Source: CAYHHI01 sp964356335 (lineage in GTDB: Bacteria; Arandabacterota; Arandabacteria; Arandabacterales; Arandabacteraceae). From it: DNA of 25,688 nucleotides. Shown here one piece after another: positions 7,765 to 15,706 of the stretch. Within the stretch, counting starts at the first letter, position 1. Every line of letters starts with the position of its first letter. The stretch covers positions 1 through 25,688 of the forward strand of contig CAYHHI010000046.1 in assembly GCA_964356335.1 (NCBI GenBank), given 5' to 3'. The notes below the pieces were generated by a model. The model was not told where the DNA came from. It searched no databases and worked only from the letters and a program-made list of their open reading frames with translations. Position numbers and translations under genes: made by a program.

Positions 7765-7820
7765 GAGGCACCATGTAATCCGTCGAGCGCCGGACGCCTG
7801 TCCGATGTCTGAGACGGTCT

Positions 7821-7849
7821 TTGCACTCCCCAATGCGCCGTGATACAAT
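7821..7849 (+). promoter_or_regulatory. Sigma70-type promoter of the YfhO-like gene
   Basis: TTGCAC (7821-7826) and TACAAT (7844-7849) are 17 nt apart. Transcription would start near 7856, about 40 nt before the ATG at 7897. It separates the YfhO-like gene from the arsenic operon. Confidence 0.55.
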
Positions 7850-7896
7850 CTGCCAGGCACTCGAAGACCTTCATCAGGCATGGTGCGTAGACAGGT

Positions 7897-10800
7897 ATGA
7901 AAACAGCAGCTGTCATAACCGCCTTTGGCTTAGTAGTGGTTGGCTTCTTCTGGGATGTGCTCATCGGCCCTAAGCTGCTGATCGACGCAAACCCGGCTTT
8001 CTTCGATCCCTGGCACAGCCAGGCTTCAGAGAAGGACCTTGAAAACAGGACCAATCAGACAGATTCATTTCTCGAGTATTATCCGACCCGTGTCTACCTT
8101 ACCGAGAGCATAAGATCAGGGCGAATCCCGCTCTGGAATCCCAACATGTTTGCAGGCATGCCATTCCTTGCGGATCCGCAGGCCACGGTCGCTTATCCCG
8201 TTACCCTGCTCCTCGTGGCCGCAGACCCTGCACGAGCCCTGGGGTATGACGTCGCCATCCACGTGTTTCTTGCGATGGTGGGGATGTATCTGTTTCTCAA
8301 GGCCTTGCGATTACAGACCTGGGGAGCAGTGCTCGGCGCTGCTTCATATGCATTCTCCTCGTTCTTCTACGTTCAGTACGGACATCCAAACCTGATTGCG
8401 TCTGCCGCATGGATCCCTTTCATGTTTTACGGCTTTGAGGTCGCTCTGAGAAGGGAGCTTCTGGGCACGCTTCTACTTACCGCCTTCTTCGCTATGGGCT
8501 ACCTTGCGGGTTTTCCTCAGGTGTTCCTGTTCGGAGTCTTGGCCGTCGTTGTCTATGGGTTTGCTGTCGCCATCGCTTCCCCGTCAGGGGCACGCCTGCG
8601 CGCGGTGCTGAAAACGGCTCGAATCATGGGTATCTCGGGTAGCCTGTCGATGCTGCTTGCGTCAATCCAGCTGATTCCATTCTTGGAGTTCTACAGAAAC
8701 CTGATGGGTCTATCCTATACCTTTGAGCATGTGAGGGATGTCTTGCTCGCTCCTCCTCTCGTCTTGCTCAGGGCAGTGTTTCCCGGCTTCTTCGGCAACC
8801 CGGTTGGCGGCACCGACTGGTCCGAGTTCATTCGAGACGCCGTACACCCTTACAACCCTGAGTTTGCTGTCTATTGTGGCATCGGCAGCCTTATTGTGGC
8901 CGTCGTTGCGCTTTCCCTCTTGAGGAAGTCGCAGCGTGTGAGAGTGCTCCTGGCGATGCTCGTTCTCAGTACGGCAGTCGCAGTGAATCAGCATGTGGCG
9001 AGAATCGGATATGGCTTGTTCCCGATGTTCAAAGCTTCCAGGGCATCGCGCGTAGCGGTCATCTCCTGTTTTGCGTTATCGGCGTTGGCAGCCATTGGCT
9101 TCTCTCTGGTGTCGGGTAATGGCGGCCGGGCAGTCAAGAAAGCCCTCATCGTAGCCGTGGTCTGCGTAACTGGATTCGCCCTTCTCTTCTCGATCTTCTT
9201 TGGAGCCGCGGGCCCGTCGATCATAGGCGAAATAGCCCAGAAGGCAAAGGCGTTGCCTGAGGATTTCTGGTCGAAGACTCAGGTCTATACCCGGTCCGGC
9301 GAGATCAGGGACTGGGCCCGAGGCAACACAGCAGCCTGGCTTGGATATGAGAGGGGGGTGCTTGCACGCGGTACACTGGTGATCTTTGTGACATCCGCGG
9401 TCATTCTGCTCGTATATCTGCTGAGGGCAAGAAAGCCGAGATTAGGGGCTGCCATCGGCGCGCTCTTCGTCCTGCTGGTCACGTGCGACATAATCCATAC
9501 TGCTAGAGGCTATCACATCAGCCAAGCCCCGGGAAGCGCCGGGCTGACGCCAGGGGTCAAGGCTTTGAAGGAGGCCATTGGGAGCCCAGGGCAGTGGAGA
9601 ATGAAGACTTTCCAGGGTGCCTTTGGAGACAAGACGGCTTTTCCTGCCAATGCCAATCAGATCTTTGGGGTGCATTCGCTGCAGGGCACGCGAACTATCA
9701 ACACCAAGGCTTTTGCTGAGTTCAGGGACGCCTATGTTGGGTCGAAGAGAAAACCGACCGATGAGGACGGCACGGTTCAGACATTAGGCACGGGTATATC
9801 CTGGCTCGCAAACACGCTGGACGATCTGATGAGCGTTCGGTACGTGTTGGCTGAGCCAGGGCAGTCGCTCTATGCGGCCTCGTCAATCTTGAGGTCGATT
9901 CCTGGCAACGGGAGGTCTCCCGATAGACCGAGAATGGTGAAGATAGGCGATCAAAGCAGACTGGCCCTCTGCCAGGGTGTCGGTGAGACGGTCCGCTTCA
10001 AAGCCATCTTTCTGCCTGTCGATTTGCTATATTTCTCGGTAGGCTTCGACTTCGAGGGAGAGACCTACGGTGACTCGATCTCCTTCGTGCTGACGTGCGA
10101 AAGCACTTCAGGCACAGTCGAGTACAGAAAGGGCTTTGATCTCCGCGCTGACAGAGGCAGGTGGCATGACGCCAAGCTGGCAATATCCTCTCTGAAGAAC
10201 AGCATGGTGGATATCACAGCCTCGGTCATCTGCGCTCGGCCAAGTGCCACTGGTTTGACTGTTGCAGGTTGGAGCGATTTCGAGTTTGCGAGCAGTGAGT
10301 GCGCTGTCACCCGATACGGGGACGGCTACAAGGTAGGTTTGGCAGGCCCGGAACGCAGCCTCAGTCTTAGGCTCGTGACCAACGCGAGGGAGATACCGCT
10401 TGATCTCCACTATGACGATGGGACCAAGACAAGGCGTTGGTTTCTGTTTCCACCAAGCATGCAATCACAGCAGGTGAGGATAGACTTTGATAAGCCTGTG
10501 CGAGATCGTCTGCTCATAAGGTCGGATTCTACACTCCGGATTGAAAACTGCAGAGCGGTTCCGCGTGAGTGGGGAATCGATCCGGATTGCCAGCTTGTCT
10601 ATGACAAGGACATGTGCATATACGAGAACTCCCGTGCAATTGAGAAAGGCCTCTGTCTTGCCAAAGATGAGGTCCCAACGCATAGGTCGGAGGGAAGAGA
10701 CATCCTTGCACTGGCGCACCTGGATGATCCCTGGTCGGCAAGATGCGGCGAATGCAGGATGGTTTCGTACAAGCCAGAAGAGGTCGTACTTGATGTCTCG

Positions 10801-11088
10801 AGTGACCGAGCCTGCTTCCTCGTCTTCCAGGATATGAGATATCCGGGCTGGAAGGCTTACGTAGATGGACGAGAGGCCGCTTTCGTGGACACCGATATCG
10901 GCATAAGGGCGATTGAACTGGCCGGCGGAAAGCACGGGGTAGTGATGGCATTTCGGCCTCGAAGTTTCATGGTGGGAGTCCTGTTTACGTGTTTGGGAGG
11001 TATCCTCACGCTGGCATACGTGGCAGCATTTAGATGGAGCACCAGAGGAAAGGCCCGCTCAACATCAGACAGGGCGACAGAATCATAG
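7897..11088 (+). CDS. YfhO-family multipass membrane protein (GT-C-like)
   Basis: This is a 1063-residue membrane protein of the YfhO family. Known Gram-positive members take part in glycosylating cell-wall or lipid-linked glycopolymers; the substrate here is unknown. About a dozen hydrophobic segments fill the first 520 residues. The first extracytoplasmic loop has the family hallmark: an acidic stretch (TDSFLEYYPTR, about 55-65) followed by GRIPLWNP and FAGMPFLADPQ (about 75-95). A soluble region follows (about 530-1010), with a beta-rich insert at about 680-900. Near the end come the typical PGWKAYVDG motif (about 983-991) and a last membrane segment (about 1022-1045). There is no strong ribosome site before ATG 7897 (ACAGGT only). 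It converges on the TMTC-like gene at 11129-13252 with only 40 nt between. Confidence 0.82.
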   Translation: MKTAAVITAFGLVVVGFFWDVLIGPKLLIDANPAFFDPWHSQASEKDLENRTNQTDSFLEYYPTRVYLTESIRSGRIPLWNPNMFAGMPFLADPQATVAYPVTLLLVAADPARALGYDVAIHVFLAMVGMYLFLKALRLQTWGAVLGAASYAFSSFFYVQYGHPNLIASAAWIPFMFYGFEVALRRELLGTLLLTAFFAMGYLAGFPQVFLFGVLAVVVYGFAVAIASPSGARLRAVLKTARIMGISGSLSMLLASIQLIPFLEFYRNLMGLSYTFEHVRDVLLAPPLVLLRAVFPGFFGNPVGGTDWSEFIRDAVHPYNPEFAVYCGIGSLIVAVVALSLLRKSQRVRVLLAMLVLSTAVAVNQHVARIGYGLFPMFKASRASRVAVISCFALSALAAIGFSLVSGNGGRAVKKALIVAVVCVTGFALLFSIFFGAAGPSIIGEIAQKAKALPEDFWSKTQVYTRSGEIRDWARGNTAAWLGYERGVLARGTLVIFVTSAVILLVYLLRARKPRLGAAIGALFVLLVTCDIIHTARGYHISQAPGSAGLTPGVKALKEAIGSPGQWRMKTFQGAFGDKTAFPANANQIFGVHSLQGTRTINTKAFAEFRDAYVGSKRKPTDEDGTVQTLGTGISWLANTLDDLMSVRYVLAEPGQSLYAASSILRSIPGNGRSPDRPRMVKIGDQSRLALCQGVGETVRFKAIFLPVDLLYFSVGFDFEGETYGDSISFVLTCESTSGTVEYRKGFDLRADRGRWHDAKLAISSLKNSMVDITASVICARPSATGLTVAGWSDFEFASSECAVTRYGDGYKVGLAGPERSLSLRLVTNAREIPLDLHYDDGTKTRRWFLFPPSMQSQQVRIDFDKPVRDRLLIRSDSTLRIENCRAVPREWGIDPDCQLVYDKDMCIYENSRAIEKGLCLAKDEVPTHRSEGRDILALAHLDDPWSARCGECRMVSYKPEEVVLDVSSDRACFLVFQDMRYPGWKAYVDGREAAFVDTDIGIRAIELAGGKHGVVMAFRPRSFMVGVLFTCLGGILTLAYVAAFRWSTRGKARSTSDRATES

Positions 11089-11098
11089 GCTATATGGG

Positions 11099-11116
11099 TG
11101 GCCATCAAAGCGGCCA
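11099..11116. terminator. Weak hairpin between convergent genes
   Basis: TGGCC (11099-11103) pairs with GGCCA (11112-11116) around an 8-nt loop, within the 40-nt gap between two convergent stop codons. GGCCATCAAA also occurs twice in direct orientation here. There is no U-tract, so termination is only suggested by position. Confidence 0.25.
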
Positions 11117-11128
11117 TCAAACCACAAT

Positions 11129-13252
11129 CTACGGTGCCGGCGCACAGTTAGCTGCTTTCTTGAAATACTCGGAGGCTTTGGCCTCGTTTCCCATAGAGCT
11201 ATATGTAACAGCCAGGTTGGTGTAAGCCTGCGCATCGGTCGGGTCGAGCTGGACCGCACGCTCCAGAGCTTGAATCGCTTCTGTGAAACGCCCTGATAAT
11301 CCATAGGCGACGCCAAGATTGTTGTAGGCCTTGGCGCTCGTGGGATCCAATTGAACAGATCTCTCGAGAAAAGGGATGGCCTTCCCTATGTCGTTCTTGT
11401 AACTACCGTATAGCTTGCCGAGATGGAAATTGGGTTCAAATCGATTGGGATCGATTTCAGAAGCTTCCTCCCAGGTCCTTATCTGCAGATCGGCATCCTC
11501 GCATTGATTAAGATAGCTCTCAAGGTTGACATACGCATCGCCATAATTCGGGTTCATCCGCAATATCCTCAGGCAGCTCTCAGCGGCTTTCTCATAATTC
11601 CCGTCAAGCTGAAAGTACGCTTTGGCCAGCAGCAACAGGGCATCAATGTACTTTGGATTGATTTCAACTGACCTGTTCAGGTACGTGAAGGCGAGAGCGC
11701 GCATTTCGTTCTCACGCTTTTCTATCTTCAATTTCAGGGTATCGAGATTACTTGAAGCCAGGAATTCAGATTTCTCGGCTTTCGGCAAATGCGTCTCCTT
11801 GTCAATCCTTCCGGCGATCTCGTCGACCGACGCACCCTGCATCCTGATCTCGCGCAGTTTGAGAGCCTCGTTCGTGAGTTCGCCCCCAGCCCAACATGCG
11901 CTCTTTGCGCTCTTGGATGACACACGTGTATCGTGCGTAAAGAGGGTGTAGTCATTGGCCCACGCCCTGTTGCGACTCAGCACAAGAGTACTGTACAGGC
12001 ATAGGATCGCCATCAGTGTCCCCGAAAGAACGCGCCTGCCAGCGTTTTCACTCTTGAAAAGCCTAGGTACACGGCGAACCAGCAGGTACGCACCTACTAA
12101 GCAGAAACCCAACGACGGAGCATACACAAAACGTTCATTCATGAATGTCCCGACATTGAATACGAGGTTGGAGACTACTGAAAACGTGAGTGCATAGAGC
12201 CATATGCCGTAGGCTATCAGGCCTCTCCTTCTAAGACCGGCTACTGCAATGACGGCGAACGCCGAATAGATCAATACCGAGGCGATGGCCCTTGGGTCAC
12301 CAAAGTTGATGATGTCGATCTGCTTGGGATAATAATCGTATGTCAAGGGGTGAGGGAAAACGAGGAGTCTCAAATAGATGAGCCACGTATAGAATATTGT
12401 CGCAAGCTCCTGTCCCCTTGAAGCGTAGAGGAAGGGATCGTTCATCAGTTCTGGTCCTGTTTCTACTGTCGGCCCGCCCAGGGCCTTGTGCCGTATGGCA
12501 AGGAACAGAATCGTTGCCAGCAAGAGCGGGATTGTGGAGATCAGGTTCTTCTTGATGCCGTGCTTGGTGAAGAAGAAGGCAGCCAATGGAATCAGGGCAA
12601 CGAACGTTACCGCGTTCTCCTTTGACATCAAGGCAAGGAAGAAGACCACGAAATTGATGATAAGGTAGATAACCTTATTGGTACCAAGATACCGAAGGGT
12701 ATAGTACAGGGCCAGCAAAGCACCGAGCAGAGCCATGATGTCATCACGGCCCTTGATGTTGGCAACCACCTCAGTGTGAATGGGATGAGCTACGTAAAGC
12801 AGGGTAGCGATAAATGGGAGTGAGAAATACCATCTGCGGCTTGACCGGTGACTGACAAGTAATGTGGAAAGTAGGGTATACAGCAGGACCCCGGTCAAGG
12901 CGTACAGGAGGACATTGATGAAATGGCTGACGTGAGGATTCTGACCTAAGATCTGATGCTCGACTGCAAACGTCACTAGTGATAGGGGCCTGTAACGTCC
13001 GCCCGCCACGAGCCTCTTCTGGATGCCTAAGAAACCCGTCAAGGTATCATGTGAGAGAATATCTCTGATCCCACTGACGCCCTCTTCCGTGAACTGGTTG
13101 TGGGTAATAACCACCTTATCGTCCAATGCATAACCGTGCTGGATAGTGTTCGCATACAATGCGAAACCTAAGATAAAGATGATTGCAGAGGGAAACCACG
13201 TGCTCGCTCGCACTCTGGCGTCAGTAGACTGTGTAGGTTGCTTTGATGGCAT
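11129..13252 (-). CDS. TMTC-like membrane glycosyltransferase with C-terminal TPRs
   Basis: This 707-residue protein resembles PMT/TMTC-type GT-C enzymes, which transfer sugar from a lipid carrier. A first membrane segment (about 21-37) leads into a loop with a paired acidic motif YALDD (Asp44-Asp45), as in GT-C catalytic loops. GRYRPLSL follows, then AHPIHTEVVANIKGRDD (about 155-171), typical of TMTC-like proteins. About ten membrane segments reach residue 420. Five TPRs occupy about 520-700 (for example AYNNLGVAYGLSGRFTEAI). The start ATG (complement 13250-13252) has CGGAGAGA just upstream. Single 60-nt lines counted by hand give 43% and 50% GC (lines 12661 and 12541), against about 60% in the plus-strand homologue (line 14581), which hints at a different origin. 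The acceptor substrate is unknown. Confidence 0.8.
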   Translation of the reverse strand: MPSKQPTQSTDARVRASTWFPSAIIFILGFALYANTIQHGYALDDKVVITHNQFTEEGVSGIRDILSHDTLTGFLGIQKRLVAGGRYRPLSLVTFAVEHQILGQNPHVSHFINVLLYALTGVLLYTLLSTLLVSHRSSRRWYFSLPFIATLLYVAHPIHTEVVANIKGRDDIMALLGALLALYYTLRYLGTNKVIYLIINFVVFFLALMSKENAVTFVALIPLAAFFFTKHGIKKNLISTIPLLLATILFLAIRHKALGGPTVETGPELMNDPFLYASRGQELATIFYTWLIYLRLLVFPHPLTYDYYPKQIDIINFGDPRAIASVLIYSAFAVIAVAGLRRRGLIAYGIWLYALTFSVVSNLVFNVGTFMNERFVYAPSLGFCLVGAYLLVRRVPRLFKSENAGRRVLSGTLMAILCLYSTLVLSRNRAWANDYTLFTHDTRVSSKSAKSACWAGGELTNEALKLREIRMQGASVDEIAGRIDKETHLPKAEKSEFLASSNLDTLKLKIEKRENEMRALAFTYLNRSVEINPKYIDALLLLAKAYFQLDGNYEKAAESCLRILRMNPNYGDAYVNLESYLNQCEDADLQIRTWEEASEIDPNRFEPNFHLGKLYGSYKNDIGKAIPFLERSVQLDPTSAKAYNNLGVAYGLSGRFTEAIQALERAVQLDPTDAQAYTNLAVTYSSMGNEAKASEYFKKAANCAPAP

Positions 13253-13297
13253 TATCTCTCCGCTCTATTCACATCTGCGGCTACAGGCCTCTGGTCT

Positions 13298-13335
13298 GGG
13301 GCCCATCAAGACGGGGCCCCTCCGGTATTAACCGG
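13298..13335. repeat. Two tandem GC-rich inverted repeats
   Basis: GGGGCCC (13298-13304) pairs perfectly with GGGCCCC (13314-13320) over a 9-nt loop. Directly after it, CCGGT (13322-13326) pairs with ACCGG (13331-13335) over ATTA. They lie 46-83 nt upstream of the minus-strand start codon, so they may be in its untranslated leader. Confidence 0.5.
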
Positions 13336-13636
13336 CGTGCGAGCTCGTGGGTACTATCGCAAAGACGTGATCGCGTTTGATCTGGTGGCGCAAGTATCAC
13401 CGGCGAGCCCCGCCTGAATTCGCTTGCCATGCTGGTGCATTCCTTCTGAGTAAATGTACCACAGCCATTCGGCAATTGCCATCTGCAGAGACTGCATCCG
13501 GGGGTTGGTCCCTGACGGCAAACATGCTATCCGTTACTGCCAGTTCACACTATCTCCACACCCACGCATTCCGTTACATGACCCCAGCCCCTGTTTGCCT
13601 ACTTCGAACACTCTCACTGTGAGCCAATTGGCAGGG

Positions 13637-13664
13637 TTGACAGTTGAATTGAGGTCATTATACT
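13637..13664 (+). promoter_or_regulatory. Strong sigma70-type promoter of the second TMTC-like gene
   Basis: TTGACA (13637-13642, perfect) and TATACT (13659-13664, 5 of 6) are 16 nt apart. Transcription would start near 13671, giving a leader of about 100 nt that contains a 26-codon open frame. Confidence 0.65.
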
Positions 13665-13694
13665 TGGCAGGGAGCACTCCGAGGGCAGGAAGAT

Positions 13695-13775
13695 ATGCGA
13701 AAGGACTTGATGAGAAAGCCGTCAGGGTCAAGAACTCGGAGGGTCTTCGAGCAGGTAGCGAGCATTGCTAAATGA
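13695..13775 (+). CDS. Possible 26-residue leader peptide
   Basis: ATG 13695 opens a 26-codon frame that begins MRKDLMRKPSGS and is rich in Arg and Lys. AGGA (13687-13690) lies 4 nt upstream. Its TGA stop (13773-13775) overlaps the start ATG of the next gene as ATGA. The next gene lacks its own good ribosome site, so translational coupling is plausible. It could also be chance, since short frames are common; no homologue is recognised. Confidence 0.3.
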   Translation: MRKDLMRKPSGSRTRRVFEQVASIAK

Positions 13776-15460
13776 ACCAATCGCAACGAGCAGACCCCGG
13801 ATCGAAACACGAGAATAAGCGCCCCTCTGCCAGCGGCCGCCGTATGGATCTGTTGGCGCTCATCGGTCTGGGCATACTGGTAAGCATAGCGTTTGGAAAC
13901 ACGCTGCGGGGCGGTTTCGTCTTCGACGATCATAGTTTGATCGAAGAGAATCCTCGTCTGCACTCGATTCGACATCTCCCCGATGCCTTCTCGATGGACT
14001 TCTACCAGTTTCACAGTGGCAAACAGGCACGGTCATCCTATTACAGGCCTCTGGTCTCGATCTCATATATGATCGATTACGCACTGTGGCACCTGAACGC
14101 GAAGGGATACCACGCAACCAATGTTCTCCTGCATTTCCTGGTTACAGTCCTGATCTTTCTGCTGTTGAAAGAGCTCTACGGTGAGAGGTGGTTGGCATTG
14201 GCCGCGGCTTCCTTATGGTCAGTCCACCCTATCGCATCCGAGTCGGTGGCGTGGATTGCGGGAAGAACTGACTCTCTGTCTGGTGTGTTCATATGTGCTG
14301 CACTGCTGCTTTATGTCAAGTATCGTGAGTCGGGAAATCGGTATTGGCTCCTTCTTGCCGCCCTCACGACCTACACGGCATGTTTGAGCAAGGAGATTGC
14401 GGTTGTCATACCCGCTCTGGCAATCGCCGCAGAGGCGACGCCGGCACGTCATAGATTATTCACACGTGGTTCACCTCTTCGGTCCGCGGGTGTCCTGCTG
14501 CTGCCGGTGTTGATTTTCCTGGTGCAGCGGTTCTACGTGCTTGGTGCGATGACACGGGCTGGCTACCCTGAGGCCAGCCTCCTCGCTGCGCTTCGTGTGC
14601 TCAGTCGAGGGGTGACCTACTATGCGCGATCACTGGTATGGCCGGTGGGCTTGATGGGTGATATTCATGTGATGCATCTTTCCTGGAGCGATCCTTATGT
14701 GCTGGTGGGCGCGGCGATCGTGGCGGCCTTTGTGGTCGGGCTCACATATGCATCCCTGATTCGTAGGGCTTGGGTTTTCGCCTTGCTTTGGTTCGCTGTG
14801 ACATTCGCGCCCGTCTCAGGCATCTTTATGCCTATGCCCATTCCTGTGGCGACTCGTTATCTCTATCTGTCATCGCTCGGGCTTATCCTGGCTCTTGTCC
14901 TGCTGTTACGGTCGCCTTCTGCAAGGTTGATACGCTGCTGGCTCGTTGGCGCGGCAGTCGCCGCGCTTGTACCCTTCACGATTCTCCACAATCGCGACTA
15001 TAAGAGTGATGAAGCCTTATATGCGTCTTTGATCGCGCACGCACATCGACACAGAGGCCTAGAGCCCGGGTACTTCTCACTCGTCAACTGGGGACGCATC
15101 CGTGCGGAGAGGGGTGCGCCGCAGGAGGCCGAGGAGTTGTTGCGCCTCGCGATCGAAGAGAAACCTCTCGTGTCCCTGGCGTGGAACAACCTGGGCAATG
15201 TGTTGGGGATGACCGGCCGTACAGACGAGGCTTTGAAGGCGTGGGCACGAAGCGCAAACCTCGATCCGAGTGATCCTGCGCCTCACCTCAACATTGGCAC
15301 AACGTATGAGCGTGCCGGGCAATACCGTGAAGCGATCCAGGCATATCGGACGTCGCTGGACCGCGGACTTGCTGAACCGAGACGCAGTGAAGTCCAAGCG
15401 CGCTGCAAGCTTCTTGAAGAATATGAGATCTCCACAGGGAAGAAGGGCGGTCAACAGTAG
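13772..15460 (+). CDS. TMTC-like membrane glycosyltransferase with C-terminal TPRs
   Basis: This 562-residue relative of the minus-strand protein has a first membrane segment at about 27-43, then GGFVFDDHSL with the paired Asp52-Asp53 expected in the GT-C catalytic loop. SYYRPLVSISY and HPIASESVAWIAGRTD are the TMTC-like signatures. About ten membrane segments extend to residue about 405. TPR units lie at about 455-555 (AWNNLGNVLGMTGRTDEAL, PHLNIGTTYERAGQYREAI). No good Shine-Dalgarno precedes ATG 13772; a short upstream frame ends across it (ATGA), suggesting coupling. The family transfers a sugar from polyprenyl-phosphate donors to proteins or other acceptors; the bacterial substrate is unknown. 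A strong promoter lies at 13637-13664. Confidence 0.82.
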   Translation: MNQSQRADPGSKHENKRPSASGRRMDLLALIGLGILVSIAFGNTLRGGFVFDDHSLIEENPRLHSIRHLPDAFSMDFYQFHSGKQARSSYYRPLVSISYMIDYALWHLNAKGYHATNVLLHFLVTVLIFLLLKELYGERWLALAAASLWSVHPIASESVAWIAGRTDSLSGVFICAALLLYVKYRESGNRYWLLLAALTTYTACLSKEIAVVIPALAIAAEATPARHRLFTRGSPLRSAGVLLLPVLIFLVQRFYVLGAMTRAGYPEASLLAALRVLSRGVTYYARSLVWPVGLMGDIHVMHLSWSDPYVLVGAAIVAAFVVGLTYASLIRRAWVFALLWFAVTFAPVSGIFMPMPIPVATRYLYLSSLGLILALVLLLRSPSARLIRCWLVGAAVAALVPFTILHNRDYKSDEALYASLIAHAHRHRGLEPGYFSLVNWGRIRAERGAPQEAEELLRLAIEEKPLVSLAWNNLGNVLGMTGRTDEALKAWARSANLDPSDPAPHLNIGTTYERAGQYREAIQAYRTSLDRGLAEPRRSEVQARCKLLEEYEISTGKKGGQQ

Positions 15461-15528
15461 GGCTGGGTATTAGTCGTCAAAGCGTCGATGTACAGTTCGG
15501 ACGAGACTCCCGCTGGTCGGCAAGAGGG

Positions 15529-15557
15529 TTGACAGGTGGTGGAGAACCGCGTAGAGT
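15529..15557 (+). promoter_or_regulatory. Sigma70-type promoter of the DEAD-box helicase gene
   Basis: TTGACA (15529-15534, perfect) and TAGAGT (15552-15557, 4 of 6) are 17 nt apart. Transcription would start near 15564, giving a leader of about 140 nt. Such long leaders are common for DEAD-box helicases, but no specific RNA structure was recognised here. Confidence 0.5.
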
Positions 15558-15706
15558 GGTTCTTGATCGGGATACGCCTGTGGAATATGATGGATAGCGT
15601 GCCTGCGCTCCTGGTAGGGGACTTTCGACGGAGAGCGGCGGGTAATCTTTGGACTGGGTAGATCCCGGCAGCACGCCAGGACTAACACGGTGAGAGGATG
15701 AATTCA

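Larger units (their letters stand above)
13253..13694. other. Intergenic region between divergent TMTC-like genes
   Basis: I see no convincing gene here: the open frames are short and low in hydrophobic or motif content. It holds two GC-rich tandem hairpins (13298-13320 and 13322-13335), a 16-nt match to the downstream TMTC-like gene (13282-13297), and the plus-strand promoter at 13637-13664. I could not identify the minus-strand promoter. Confidence 0.5.

Noticed and set aside
7791..7804. CGGAC...GTCCG hairpin after acr3 as operon terminator
   Set aside because: A 5-bp stem with no U-tract is too weak to call.
6958..7881. 307-codon antisense frame opposite acr3
   Set aside because: It is rich in His/Asp/Glu as expected for the reverse of a membrane protein gene, and has no motif or ribosome site.
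13377..13771. Small plus-strand frames of 81 and 105 codons between the TMTC-like genes
   Set aside because: They overlap each other and a strong promoter, lack ribosome sites, and show no domain-like composition.
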